64,000 bases of DNA from positions 955,765 through 1,019,764 of the forward strand of contig CH003364.1 of NCBI GenBank assembly GCA_000149265.1. Reading direction: 5' to 3'. This stretch comes from Ciona savignyi. Taxonomy: Eukaryota > Chordata > Ascidiacea > Phlebobranchia > Cionidae. The position numbers were made by a program, and so were the translations under genes. Positions 1-13,259 of the stretch are shown in pieces (the stretch's first letter is position 1; the number at the start of each line of letters is the position of its first letter). The notes under the pieces were generated by a model, which was given only the letters and a program-made list of their open reading frames with translations, was not told where the DNA came from and ran no database searches.

Positions 1-2423
1 ATCACACCCACATTGTCTGGGTCTCGCGGTTTGGGTTGTCAACGCTGCAAGCACAGCGTTAAATGCGGCGCAGGTTCAAACCATTTCCAAAAATGCAAAA
101 ATAAAGTCACCGCCGCATACGTGGACAAGTTTCCAGGAACGGTAATATTAAGCCCTTTTCTCCGTGAACAGTGTGCAAAGCAGGTTCAACTATTCAACTT
201 TGAGAGTATGATGTTTACTAACAGATGTAGAGTTATTATTAGAAGAGCGAGGCCATTGGTAGATAGTGTCTACTCGTGTATTCACAAAGGTTATCTTATC
301 TGAGACGTAAACCATTTTTGATGGTTTCGTAATTAAAGTTTCTTTCTCTTTTCCGCTGGCTTCGTGACCGGGACAGGGGAGTTTATAAGGGAAATGATTA
401 TAATCGCACAAATTCCGATTTAATAAGCTTGTGTAATCTGCTTACAGCGTATTGAAACCGCGCTGAAATCCTGCTGTCAGTAATCACGCGAAGATTACCG
501 AAAACTTCCGAAACGAAGATTGCGTCATGTAGAAATTAATAAATAGCTGAGATTTTTCATTAAATTCCGAGCCGTCATTGCCTTCTCGCGGGAATGGCAA
601 TTAAGCAATTCAGAATGACAAATCAAAATTCATATCTTTTATCAGATAAGCAAAGGCACTTGGACAAAAATGTGCACATGCATAAATATACACCCGCAGC
701 TATTGGCTGCGAATTCGGGTTGTTTATTTTTTAATATTTTAGCTTGTCGCTAGCGAGCATGACGCATTACACGCGCGCACACAAAAACAAACATTTAATC
801 CGTATAAACCCTATAATATTTGTGTTCGAAAATAAAACCCGAGGTCTCACGGTGGCAGGCGACGGGCCAGCACAGTATTACTCGGCTCCGGAACAAAGAA
901 CCTTATTTATCCGGCCCAGGTAACGTGGCGTTGTGACTCTACTGCTGGACAGGAAAGGAGAAAACTACCAGTCGCTGCATTTTTTGGATCGCCGCGGATT
1001 TACCCGCCGTTTTCCGAGAAAGGGGATTCCTAGAGTCCGTCCCTCCGCGTCTCGGGTCAAAGAATGTCTCGAAGAACGTAACGTAATCTATTTTCGCAAC
1101 TTGAGATCGTGATAGGTTTAGTCGGAGGGTTCGATCCGAGGGTGCAACTGTCAACATAATTACAATAATCTTGTTCATTTACACAAGCAAAAGCCACCGT
1201 CCCGAACTATGCATAACCACTGCACTCGTAACAACCCACACAGAGAAGCTATATTTAGACCGTGATTTCGATTTATAGAAACACACATACATTATTCAAT
1301 TTATTAAATATTTTCGGATGCATTTTTTAATTAAATTGAAAATAATCGCTGTATTATGTGACTGCGTGCAGTTATTCGGCACTTTGTTTGTATGTAAATA
1401 AGTTTGAATTATTGGGACTTAACGGGGCATTCGAATTTCACTAGGGCTTCCTATAATATTCAATTTAAACAATTTTAAGACAGACTGGTATTAAAATTGT
1501 TCACAAGCGTTTTGCCCGCTGTACTGAAGAACCTTAAAACGACCTGACCCCAGTAAACATACTGTAAGAACAAACCGAAAGTGTAAAAAAAAAACGACAG
1601 CTAAACCTTATGACACTATAACACACAACGTTTACTATGTCGTATAACCGCATTGACGCACTTTTGAAATTCAAACTGTTTGTCCATGTATTTTAAACGT
1701 GGGTTTTAAAATGCGAGGAAGCCTAAAAAACATGTTGTTGGAGACTGACCGAAATAGTGAGGTATGGAAATGCACTAATTCGTGTTGTTTTTTTACCTTC
1801 CCGCGACTGAACTAAAACGAGAGAAACGGAAACGAGAGAGAAAGATTTAGTTTTCGAGTTTTTTTTACATTCTTGTAAATATTTTAAAAAAATATGGAGT
1901 AAATTGGAAAATATGGAGTAAAAAACAAAACACCCAGCACCAAAATATTGACTATTAAAATATATCCACAAATAAAATGTCGCAGACGCAAAAAAGCAAG
2001 TGTCCTTTTTTATTCCGGTTTGTTTGGAACTGACAGGTTAATTAACCCTAAAATCCCAATAGTCTATTAAGACAAATGTTCAGCTAATAACGCATGATGT
2101 TCGTTAAACTGTATATAGGATCTATACTGGGTTAAAATTAAACATAATCACCAAACTTGTTTTACGTGTTTAATACTCAGTTTTAAAAATTTAAACTAGT
2201 TGTTAACGATTTTTACAACACACCGACGAATAATTTGTCAAATGGGCGCAGTAAAAAAAGTTGTTTAAGTGTTAATGGAAAAAATGGAGGTGTATAGTTA
2301 ATTTAGACTATTATTGACATTGCGGCACACACCACTGCACGTTACGTTGCTTTTTTAACGGGCTCAATTTCGAATTAAGGATCATTGCCTTGCTAGACCG
2401 TTTTTGTATGTAATTATGTTATT

Positions 2424-2453
2424 TGTTTCGGTCGCGATAACCATTCGGCCACT
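2424..2453 (-). repeat. tRNA-Ser/Leu-like head fragment
   Basis: Minus strand TAGTGGCCGAATGGTTATCG CGACCG; same family as 3296 and 62932. Confidence 0.42.
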
Positions 2454-3295
2454 ATACAAGAGTATACAATTCATGTTAGTGTACTTATAAACAAAATCTG
2501 CGGTTATATCTGCTACCGCCATCTGGGCAAAATCCCATACGTTGAAAAAGGTACATTTTGTGCGTGGTAAAAATTGCGACCCCTAGCGCCATTGCCGATT
2601 TAAAAAGGAGACTCGATAAAAACGTTGACCCGCAGACACCTAGTGAGCAAGTAAAAAAAATATAAACAAATTTGAATTAAAAGGAAAAAAATTCGTCTAT
2701 TTTTGTCCCAACGTCAGTGTTTTCGCCAGACATCGAAACAAAAAAGTGTATTCGACAGGCACCGAAATAAAAAAGCTAATTGAGTAACGAACTTTACGAA
2801 AAATTAACAGCCTAAATCTACGAGTAAACCGATTGATGCTGTCGCCTGTTAAACCGAAATACAAAACACATACACAAAACATTTATTCGAAAGCCATTCT
2901 TGTCGTTTTTAAAGTAACACTTGTCGCGGTAGGTTAGTAAGCGACGTAGGGTCTCAGTTATCGAGGTAATCTCACAAGTAAACACTCTTTCACGCTCAGC
3001 CTCTAAAGTGATTTACGATACGAGTCATTACTTCAAAACCGCGACGGACCGAAACCAAAAACGGCGAACAAAACCAGAGCAGATTGTTTTAGTACACTCT
3101 AGCGGCATTATGCGGTGAATAGACGATTTTTACTCGATTTTTTTCGATAATAAAGAATTACGCAAACTCGTTTATAAGAATATTAAAACGAAAACAACAG
3201 ATGTGTAAATCGCCATCACAAAAAAATGTGGTATTAAATAATTCTATTAAAACTATAATGAGGCCGTGAGCCAAAAGTGGAAAAATCTTTCTGTA

Positions 3296-3345
3296 CGGTC
3301 ATGTGGCCGAATGGGTAACGCGACCGATACATATTCCAACCAACC
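3296..3345 (+). repeat. tRNA-Ser/Leu-like head fragment
   Basis: GTGGCCGAATGGGTAACGCG resembles the acceptor/D-arm of a tRNA. The same words recur reversed at 2424-2453 and 62932-62965. A weak B box (GCGTTCGAAAC) follows about 50 bp later. Likely a decayed tRNA-derived repeat, not a working tRNA. Confidence 0.45.
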
Positions 3346-6300
3346 TTTACAAAAACGGTCTGAGTAACGAGCCCATTATGCGTTCGAAACTTGACTCAGT
3401 AAAACAAATCTTTCTACGCATTATTCATAAATGGTTAAATTTAGAAAACGCTTCTTCGTATTTATTTATTTTTTTAAAGACTCGGTCGGTATTTTAAAAA
3501 ATGTTTGTTTAAAAACATTTAACTTTATTGTCTTGTAATTTATAGAAATCAACCGTTAAACTATTTTATTTGAGTTATCGGTTAGGGTTTGGTCTGGAGG
3601 TAATATTATTTCAGGATACAATAGCTCAGGTGCTAGCCAAAACATTTGCGCCTGTTCTTTGTTGTTTATATCTGTGCTTCGCAATCTTTTTTTCACTAGA
3701 GACTTATTCAGAAACTTACCAAATTTAACTTCACATTGCAGTCAAAATTGTACAATAGAAGTTGTTTTGATAAACTATATACATTTGATATTATATTATT
3801 AAAATGTCTGAGAGCGTGTTTAAATTTGGAGAAAAAATAAAATCCTTTTTATTTGGTAAAAACTGCGTTAAAAAATATTATTATATTCAAGCGGCACACC
3901 TAGCATTTGTCTTGCGACACACTGGTTAAGAAGCACTGGTATATTTTAACTTCACAGTGGCTGTGAAAAGTGTGCATTTAAAACTTTTGGATCGAAGTTT
4001 ATTTTATTTTTTTATTTTTCTACCTCTGATTTACCCTATTCGGGCCACTACCTCTCTTCTAAATTCGGATCAACTCACTGTATGGGTAGGGTCGTCTTTA
4101 CTGAACACTTTTATTCGTTTCTTTACTTGCGTTTAATCTGGTTTTAACTAAGCGCACATAATTAATCGCGATTTTGTTTGTATTTTATCGCCGCCACCGT
4201 ATATTTTCAAAATTGTTTTAATTTGATTTTTTTTCACGACTTTCTATTTTCAAAGCAGCAAAAAAAACTAAACCAAACTCACCAAATCGTTAAAACAAGT
4301 TTTCTACAAACGATTGCGTTTTAGTATCGATTCTTAAACTTGTAGCCAAATCGGATTAATTTCTACATCGTCATAAACAACATTATTAGACAACAAACAG
4401 AAGAAACAAATAAATCACTCACGTTAGAATACGGGTAGTAACTCTAAAGTAGCAAGCACGACTGGGCACTGGTTGAAGCTTGAATAGACTAAAATGGCGA
4501 GAAAGCAGGCTAACCCTGCTATTTGTAGGCTCTTTGAACGAGGCCGGAGGTCCGGCGGAGTCTGATTACTTTGGAGATGCGAGGGAATCTGGTGTCGTTT
4601 CGAGTCTCGGTTTGTTGTTTCAAACCTAACCAACGACGACGTATTAGATTGCCTTCACGTGCGATGCCACAATTCGATTAGCGAGTAAAGCTGTCCAAAG
4701 CGAAAACTATTTTAATGTCCGACTCTGCGAGAGAGCAGCTATTATACAACTACGCTTTCGGAATTGATCTGAAGTGCGAATTAAAACGTGTTTAAGAAAC
4801 TGCAATGGGATTATTATTTCGCACATATAACGGTTTTTATAAAAATTGCAGTGCACGCGTCACAACACACGTCGTTTTTAATCAACTAAATGGAACACAG
4901 ACGTCACGAATTTAAGACACCCGTCTCGATTTCTGAATGAAAAGTTTGGCTAATGACCGGCAGTGCTGTTGTGTGCGGACATTGTCTGATCAGTCAGAGA
5001 TGACTGACGCGCGCGAAACACAACGAATCGATCTGCGCTGTATGTGTGTATTTCAACGGATGACGTCAGTCAACGGACGACATTACACAAGTCTCAAAAT
5101 ACCCGGTATACAGCTCACCTTTCCAAGCCAAGTAACCATGCGGGCGGCGCGGACGACTAATGTATGGCAGCGTAGGGCGAAATTAGAACTAGGATAAAGC
5201 TTTAATTTAGGATAGAGTGTCTCGCGTTACTGGTTGTGTACTGGCGACTTCCTGCCTATTAATACCCGCCTGCTAACGCACAGAAAGACCGGTTGATCCG
5301 AGATTAAAAACACAGGAACAAAACACAGAAACTTACTGTGAATTTTCTTCCTGTCGATGAAAAACTGGATTGTCCAAGCCTCGACGAACTACTGGCGCAA
5401 AAAGTGCTTGATTCTAACATGAAAAATTAAAGTAACCTAACGACGAACGGAAACCTGCGTTTTAAAGGCGCTTTAAAGACGCTAAAGACAGTAGAACCAG
5501 CGGAGGAATGTAGATAACTGGAAAGCTCACGTACGCCTAACCGATATGTCGACTTCTAATTAAGAGTTATAGCACAGAAGCTAAATGTTTATTGCCCATG
5601 GTTTGAAGTTCACTTTAGAGCCGGGGTCGCGTATGGGTCACAGACTGGGAGCCCGTGATCTATTTTGCTTAATGGTGCCTGTCCCCATGCCCGTAAGCAA
5701 CGAATTATCGGTATTACCAAAAGGGTGCCAGCATGTTATCCATAAGATAATTACCAGCTCCTATGTGAGGTCGGGGACAGTGGAAACGTACCGAAAACAA
5801 GAATCGCGTGCCGTGGCTTGTTTGTCTCTTTCCATTCAAAACAGAGTTGGGATGCATGCACCATGAACAAGACACGCTGTCCTCACCCACTGACATTGCG
5901 CTGAACCCTCGCAGCGGAAATCGAGACGAAAGAGCGGAATTCCACAAGACTGAATGACTTTATCTATTTCCCCTCTATAGCCTGACTAGGAGACGGGAAA
6001 CAGGCCAACAACGCGAAGAAGACTTTAACGTGACAGACAGTTATAGATTAGAAGCAACTACACAACCAGTTGATGATAACAAATTACTCCTTTCTTATCT
6101 GCATAAATTTAAGCAAGGTCATGCTACTGCCATACTTCTGAATTAAATGATTTGTGTGCACGCGTTGGTTACGATATACTGCGAACCAACCGGTATCAAA
6201 TTTACACTGCTTCTTATATCAATATCTGCAAGCTTGCATTCACAGTAATTTCTCTACAACAAAACTGCTGTTCTTTTGTGACGTTGAATGACATGACCAA

Positions 6301-9300
6301 CCGACGACCGCATTTTACGCGGGAAACCGTATCCCAAACGGCCAATCACAACAAACGCGGCGGTACATCGTTTTCGCCTATAGTCATTGCCTAATTGACG
6401 ACAGAAAGCGCTGATGACTGATCCATAGAGCACGTGCTGGACTAGATACAGCTGGTGCGCTGTGTACCGGAGGCTGAAGGCGTTTGGATTGCTAGGGGGA
6501 ACGCGAAAATTCGATTATGACGAAATACTTCCGGCTGCAGAGCCAGATCGAGCTGCAAGCCGCCGATGTGACGAGCCCGGACCACGTTCGCGGCCGTGTG
6601 AATTGCTCGCGACCCCGCAAGTTGATAGGTCGTTACGGCAGTCAACACGTTTCTATTTAAAAGTCGCTTAATTGCTGAGAAATGCAGCGATAACCCGACA
6701 ATGAAGGGACGGATACAGTCGTCTAGCCACTGAACGAAGCGAACTGCTGTCGCGCTGCCATGTCACTTCCCATTGAAACGTGTTCCACCTTCCGTATTGA
6801 CGTTAGAAAGGTGACGCGATCTTGACCGCATGAACGAACCTTACACCGCGTTTTCCGGTACGTTTTCTGCTTTGCGCAGTTATGCCGCGAACACCTTTCA
6901 AAAGTTAACCGCAGCAAACCACTTTACTTCAGTTTGACCGCAGGTTTGCAGAATGACCGGAAAATGTTCGCAATCGTTTTTTATTTTCCCTTTTTCCTAA
7001 ATTTTCATTTCAGTATGTTCAACCTTTTTAAATGCAGTTTAAACAGCTATTCCCGAAATTAGGAATCTATAGAGTGTTTGGTACATTGTTAAACAACTAA
7101 AGTCTGCCGTGTGCGACTTTACATCACCATTTTTACAGTGGCTACGGTAAAATCGCATTTGGAACCATAAAATCATTTACAACCAATTTCCTCAATTGCG
7201 ACGAATCAGCAATAACCCCCCTCCCCACCCCACTGTACAAATACGGTCGTTTACGAGAGGAAATATTACGATTTAAAACCTCCCAGAAATGCGGCCGAAA
7301 TCAAAATAGCACTGGAGGAAAATCGGCCCAGCTCTTATCTTGTTAATCAAAGTTGATTGCTATGGTCAATTCGCGGGAAAGTTCAGTGTGGTTATTGATT
7401 GCTTGAATGTCCTTCCGCGTGTCCCCACACAGCGTTTTTATATATTAGGTGTGTTGTTGTATAGAAAACTATCAGACTTCGGCGATTTTCCAAAAAAACG
7501 AAAGGAAACCGAAAAATAGAAACTTTAGAAGGGGCAGGGGTGTACGTTTGGCTCATCTGTCAGTAACCACGTACATGGGCATAAGCAATGTCTGTTTGGG
7601 AAGAACCCATTCCCCGAGTTGCCATTTTATCTGAAAAAAACACTAACGCAGTAATAAATTGTTTAAATATGCAGAAATTTCGCAAAAGCTAAAATTTCGT
7701 TTTATATATACAAGATTCACCCAACCATTAAGTTGTTATGTGTTGTTTCTACATGTGCATATATTGCATGAGATACGTTCGAGGTTAAGATTCTTAAAAA
7801 TCCGCTTTTTTTCCAAGATCTCAGACCTAGCAGCGCCAATTCCGCGTTGGTATTTCATCACCCGACTTAATTAAGTAGTTCGGAACCGAGTGATCAGTTC
7901 TCCGACGTCATCAATAGACGCAGCGCTTGGAACACGAGACTTCCAGCTAAAGAAGCTGTCAGCCCGAGCTAACATGAAGTCATGAACTTTTTACTGATCG
8001 AAAGCGGCAAGCACCAGGTCTCCAGACCAACCTCAAGCGCTAATAACACAAGTTGTTGCAGAAGGGCTGCTTTGTATCTGTTTAATATCTTCCTGTACAG
8101 TGAAACGGGGTCATTAATCATCCGCGGCGGTTCGTAGTTTATAAGGCTCGGTCACGCTTTGGAAGCCGAGAGTGGCCGATGGTTTTAAGTGCGCCGGGCA
8201 CGGTTGAAGTAGAGTTCACCCACTTCAGGGGTGGTCGACGGTGACACACCGTTGACTGCTCGCACGTGACCCAGTCGACAAACTTAGACGGATCGCTGCA
8301 GCGAAGGCATCAAACAAGCAAACGCGCTTGTAAAGGTTTGACGCTGTCCAACACAGAGCATAGCGTGAGAGGGTACTCCACCAGTAATATGGTCATGTCA
8401 ATATTGATCACATCCAAATAAATTAAAACACATTTTCAACTCCCTTTGATGCCGCCGTACGAAACTAACGTGGCTTGGTTTGCTGACCCCATATAGTCAA
8501 GGTAATCAAGCTTAGCTTAGCCTTGAAATTCTCGAATGTAAAAAAACAAGCTAACTATCTCGTTGAGCAAGTTCATTGGTCGGGAATATGTGTACGGCAA
8601 TCAAAATCCTACACACGCCCCTTTGACGTACATGTAGATAAAGCAATTATTAGTTCGAGTGTGCAAATATTTTTTTTCACCCGGATTTGAACCCGTGTAG
8701 CACGCACCAAGGAAGAATTTGGTATGGAATTCCGTGTGTTGTCGGTCGCGCTGTTTGTTTAACCTTTACAACCAGCAAATAGATACATATTTAACGGGCC
8801 GAGGGTCAAATGCAGGAGCAATAAACCTACCGACCGTGGAAGCGATAAATTAGGAAAAGTTTGCCAGTTGCCGCAAAGGTTATAGCGAGGTCAATCAAAA
8901 TGCCTTTTGGCCGCAAACGTGGGCGTGGGTGATTGACACACCCACGTGAAGCAGCCCCTTTGGAGCTTTGATACCACTCAGCCATCACTACGCCCGACAA
9001 GTGCTAGTTTTGAGACGGTCGAGCGTAGAGGCCGCGTGAAAGGAAAATTCCACGCAATTCGTCGGCTCCATAGTTCGCAGCCGAAGCTTACATTAACCCG
9101 AGCTGGAAAATGACTGCTTATGTACACAACTCGTCCCTGCACTTCGGATACAGCGCAAATCGAGGCTCAGAAGCGCGTCTCAGGGCCATTCATTACTCAA
9201 GAACCGTCAAGCGCCTATTAGCCCAAGTTAAAGCAACTGTAACTTGGAAATCGAACACCAGTCAAGAAGATTGATTACTCCCGTGTCCAGAAATTCGTAA

Positions 9301-10775
9301 AGTCGTTTGAAACGTGCAAAAAAAATCGAAAGCCCTTCGTTGGCGGTCCCAGGCTTGTGAAGAGTTATTTCTCATTCTTTCAAAAACGTCGAACGGCGTT
9401 TTAAAGATGCCAAAAAGAGCTGATAAGGTTCGGAAATCAGACAGCGATTTAACACCACACGTTTTCAGTTGTCGCGAAACGTGTTTCGACCGTCACTAAC
9501 CCTCGACCTTAACTTGTAACGTCAGTCAAGCTTACTATCTCTTTGAAAATAGCCACGACCCCCAAACCAAAGAAGATACCACTTAAAACATAGAAACCCT
9601 AAAATATCAACAATAATCAATTCAAGGACCGTTTCGCGTATTTCATTCTGAAATGTTTTTTTTTCGCGCAAGAAATTCCAAAAGTTGAAATAAATAAACG
9701 TTCACCGTATTTGTTATTGAAGTTACTTGGTATATTTGAATAAAGTTAACCGAAGTCGCCATTCTTTCAGTTTAATTGTATGATGTGTCTTACAAAACCG
9801 CACTTGAAGATTTTTATTATTTTGTTTAGAACGAGTTAACGTTGAAATTAAAAAAATTAAACTCGAAAAGGATGGCCGACTTTTTATAAAATAATTTTCA
9901 ATCAATATTTTAAATCGGTCACGTTTCTATTTACGTCCAGGAGTCAAAATTACGTGCTGATTTATTGCCAAAAATTTAGGTTTAATTAATATTTAAATTG
10001 ATGGCTAAAGTTTAAGTTTATCCAATACCTTATGCTAATTGACGGTCAGTTTTCCATTTTAGCCGATCAATCAATCAATATGTAATACAATTTGATTGCC
10101 AATATTTAAATTAAGATAATATTTAATTTTATACAATGTTTTAAATTTATCCAACACGTAATTTAAGTTGACGGTTTATATTTTATTTAAGCCAATTATT
10201 CCGTTAAGATTAAATTACAAACATTTTAATTTTATCTAATAATTCGGGAAAATGTTTTATAATAATATTTTTCTATTGTTTTTTTTTTTAAATATCCATT
10301 TTTATAAAAAAAAACATCCCAAAAAATGGAAAAAAATAACGATCCCTATATCCATAGGTTTTGGGTTCGAGACCACGCTCTACAAAAAGTCCTGCAGCAC
10401 AATAGACTATAATAAAACAAAAGTCTTACCTTACAAGAAGGAAATTCAAACTTTTCGTGCTTCATAATTGACGGTGTGGATTGACCGCTATTTGCTATAG
10501 TTTAGGAAAGTAGTTTTTATTTAATAAGCCTCTGTAAATTGGTTACGATTCGAATCTGTTTACAGAAAAATCGGGTTAAAGTTTCATGTAAAAATCAAAC
10601 GATTCTAAAAGGACGGTAAGAATGTGAAGTATCGTCCGGTAGACTCTCCCAAATTCAACGCTGTTTATAATAAAATTTGACGTTCAATCTCGAACAGATG
10701 GTGCGTTAAGACGACATGCTATATTCTTTATAAAAAAGCGGAAAATTCAATTTTCGCGTTGACGCAGTCGAACGA

Positions 10776-11135
10776 CTAAACCCGAGCCGATTTTTCCGAA
10801 ACTGCGCTAAAATGGCTGCACGACGCTGTATTTATAGCGCCTCCTCTGGCCACTCCCGTAAGATAACCTCCCGGCGAACCTGGCCTGCTGTAAACGGCAT
10901 GAGTGAAATTCTTAGAGGCCATTGTATAGGGTTTAGACTTCCTTTTTCTACTGTTCGCTGCAGGATCGGCCTTTTCCGCTGCTTCTGTGCGCGACAGTGC
11001 CGTACGTTTCCCATACAGACTTAGTTCCCTTTTCAACGGCCAGTCCCTCCACCCCACAATACGATAACCTGTATCCACCAATTGCTGATGCACAAATCCG
11101 ACGAGATCGTTTTTATTATGCAACAGACAACTCAT
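10776..11135 (-). CDS. Weak candidate small reading frame, unknown
   Basis: 119 codons from ATG with an upstream in-frame TAA, in a locally GC-richer island. Includes VHQQLVDTGYRIVGWRDWPL and a basic stretch (SRKRKSKP). No recognised domain. A competing plus-strand frame (10812-11024, ATG in context AAAATGG, TTTATAAAAA about 80 bp upstream) overlaps it, so neither is secure. Confidence 0.2.
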   Translation of the reverse strand: MSCLLHNKNDLVGFVHQQLVDTGYRIVGWRDWPLKRELSLYGKRTALSRTEAAEKADPAANSRKRKSKPYTMASKNFTHAVYSRPGSPGGYLTGVARGGAINTASCSHFSAVSEKSARV

Positions 11136-11549
11136 TTGCGTTTAATCGTTTCCGAGTCGACTAATAACGCCATTAATAGCGTTCTGACGCGTGTGCGCAT
11201 TTAAACGCAATGTCGCAATTATCAGTCAAGTTACGCGCGCTCATCAGTAATAAGCAAGCGATTCGTCATGTGTATTACATGAGTTCTATATAAAGTAAGA
11301 TTAAAGATGAGCAAAAATTCTGTCCACAATCAATCAATCCGTATACTTTACCACAAAGGCACTAACCACTAAACTCAAAATAAGCTGTTTGCAAAATTAG
11401 GTTATATGTACGGCTAAATCGATTTACAGTTTATGCACCGTTCTAATTGATTCTGCATTGCTATTTTAAAGCAATCTCAATATATATTAAAACCTACATT
11501 AATATGTTTTGCCATTACACCTCTTCAGCAAAGTGGGCCCTGCAAAAAT

Positions 11550-11597
<48 letters not shown>

Positions 11598-12740
11598 TAG
11601 CATTGATACTCAAAACGCCGTCCACCTATTTGTTAATACTTTCCAGTAGCAAGCGGCCGAGCGGTCTCTGTCCCATTAAACGCTATTAGAAGCATAGTTT
11701 TCTGTCGTGATCGAGCGTGAGAATTGATGGCTAATCCGATTGGAGTGGACAAGCTAAAAGCCCCACTCAACCGTCGGGTTATAGTAAAGCACCCCGGGTA
11801 AAAGCAGATCATAGGAAATTGCAGTACACTCGCTACGGGTGGTCTGACGCCTCGCGACTTTATTATCGAATAAAATCACAACCGGCTTGAGAATTTAGAC
11901 TTAAAAGCATAACTCGGCTATTAGTTTGTAGAAGATTTTTGGAAAAATCAGCGTTCTTGCTGAAATGCCGTATACTGATTATTTAACCGAAAATCTCTAT
12001 GTAGAATATGATACATAACTCTTGCCCTTATTTATACATGCTGCACAATCACTATCGTCAATTAAGACCAAGCAAAATCAGTTTTAAATCGACCAGCAAT
12101 TAACAAACTTGAAAATTGAGAAATACCATACCCGGTCTATATATTTTCGTCTTCTGAAGAACAGACAAACAAATTTTACAACAGGGACAGAAAATGAGAG
12201 TTAGTTAAAACAATAACTACCTTTTCAGTTAACAACTAGCGCGCCAGCGACTGTCATGTGCTTGCGGTTACTGAAACATCAACAGTTAAGTCAGCGGCTC
12301 CAACCATAAGGTACAATGTTGTGATATCCGACGTTTTGCCGAATTCCACGTAAAACGCCTTTCCTTGCAGCACATTTACTTTATCTGGCAGTGATTTTGG
12401 CTTGACCTGACCCTATCACGACCACAACAAATATCTATTATGCGACACGAACTTTGACCGACGCTGTGATATGTGCTGGTAGTCGTAAGCCGCTCTCTGT
12501 CAGTTTTGAGCGACGGGTGGATGACAGGCAAAGAAACACTGAACCGGTTAAGACAAACAAACGAATAGACCGCAACGCTGCTCTTGCCGTGAGGTACACT
12601 CGTCGCTCTAGTCATGGCCAATAAATGCGCCTGTCGGATTTGACGAGCCCACGACGCTCGCCGACAGTTTTTATCGTGATTTATGGGTTCAGACAGAACA
12701 GCTGGACGAGCAAAAATTCACACCGGACTCTGGTAGTTTG
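11136..12740. other. Intergenic, nothing supported
   Basis: Contains one AT microsatellite (11552-11596). No gene, RNA or inverted-repeat element recognised. Confidence 0.5.
11552..11596. repeat. (AT)n microsatellite
   Basis: About 22 uninterrupted AT dinucleotides. Confidence 0.97.
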
Positions 12741-12742
12741 TT

Positions 12743-12748
12743 TTTATT
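12743..12748 (-). promoter_or_regulatory. Polyadenylation signal of the KANSL3 transcription unit
   Basis: AATAAA on the minus strand (plus-strand TTTATT), 56 bp beyond the stop of the terminal exon. Confidence 0.65.
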
Positions 12749-12803
12749 GGGGCAGTAGACGGAAAGCGGCAGTGTACCATGGGAAAACTAACACTGGGAA
12801 GAT

Positions 12804-13259
12804 TTAAGACGCGGAATTTTGCTGCGCAGATGGCGGGTCTTGTTTTGAGACTGTGGGTGGTGTGGGTTCGCTACTCACAGCAGGATTTGACGCGACCGGA
12901 GCCGCCTTTTCAACAATGTGGCCGATCGTACTTGACCTCGGCCGCGTTATACTGAGCATGTGGCGCTCACCGGCCTTACCTGCCGTCATCTGGACCTTGG
13001 CCACCGGTCTAGCCTGCACGCCCTGACCCACTAAAGGTCGTTTCTGGTTCTTTATCACTTTGATGAGCTTGGCCTCGAGGTTACGCGGCGTGCCGCTCTT
13101 GTCGCGCAGATAGACCACGGATCGCGAGTTCGGCTTCTGCGCCGGCCCGCTCGTACCCGGGAAAAGGTCGAACAGCTTCGGAGCGACTTTAACGGAAGTT
13201 TTCTGGGCGCTTGTGGGAACGGCGGCGACAGGCCGGGGCACGGTGGGCGACTGGTGCTT
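12804..13259 (-). CDS. Terminal exon, probable KANSL3 C-terminus
   Basis: 151 codons then stop. Starts KHQSPTVPRPVAAVPTSAQ after acceptor TTACCCAG in phase 0. Contains KLFDLFPGTSGPAQKPNSRS, VVYLRDKSGTPRNLEAKLIK and a Ser/Pro-rich tail. An AATAAA signal lies 56 bp past the stop. Basic and proline-rich like KANSL3 tails in general, but with no direct match I can name. Confidence 0.7.
   Translation of the reverse strand, partial: KHQSPTVPRPVAAVPTSAQKTSVKVAPKLFDLFPGTSGPAQKPNSRSVVYLRDKSGTPRNLEAKLIKVIKNQKRPLVGQGVQARPVAKVQMTAGKAGERHMLSITRPRSSTIGHIVEKAAPVASNPAVSSEPTPPTVSKQDPPSAQQNSAS

Larger units (their letters stand above)
1..10775. other. Non-coding stretch downstream of KANSL3
   Basis: No reading frame here resembles a known protein or is flanked by convincing splice sites. 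Apart from tRNA-like fragments and an AT-rich decayed tandem tract around 9900-10330, I see no structure. Confidence 0.5.

Noticed and set aside
8670-8700. Minus-strand tRNA based on GGGTTCAAATCCGGG
   Set aside because: The T-arm pairs poorly and no D-arm or acceptor stem can be built; at most a decayed tRNA-derived fragment.
10252-10467. Plus-strand 71-codon Phe/Lys-rich frame
   Set aside because: Product of an AT-rich tract, with no splice or start context and no similarity.
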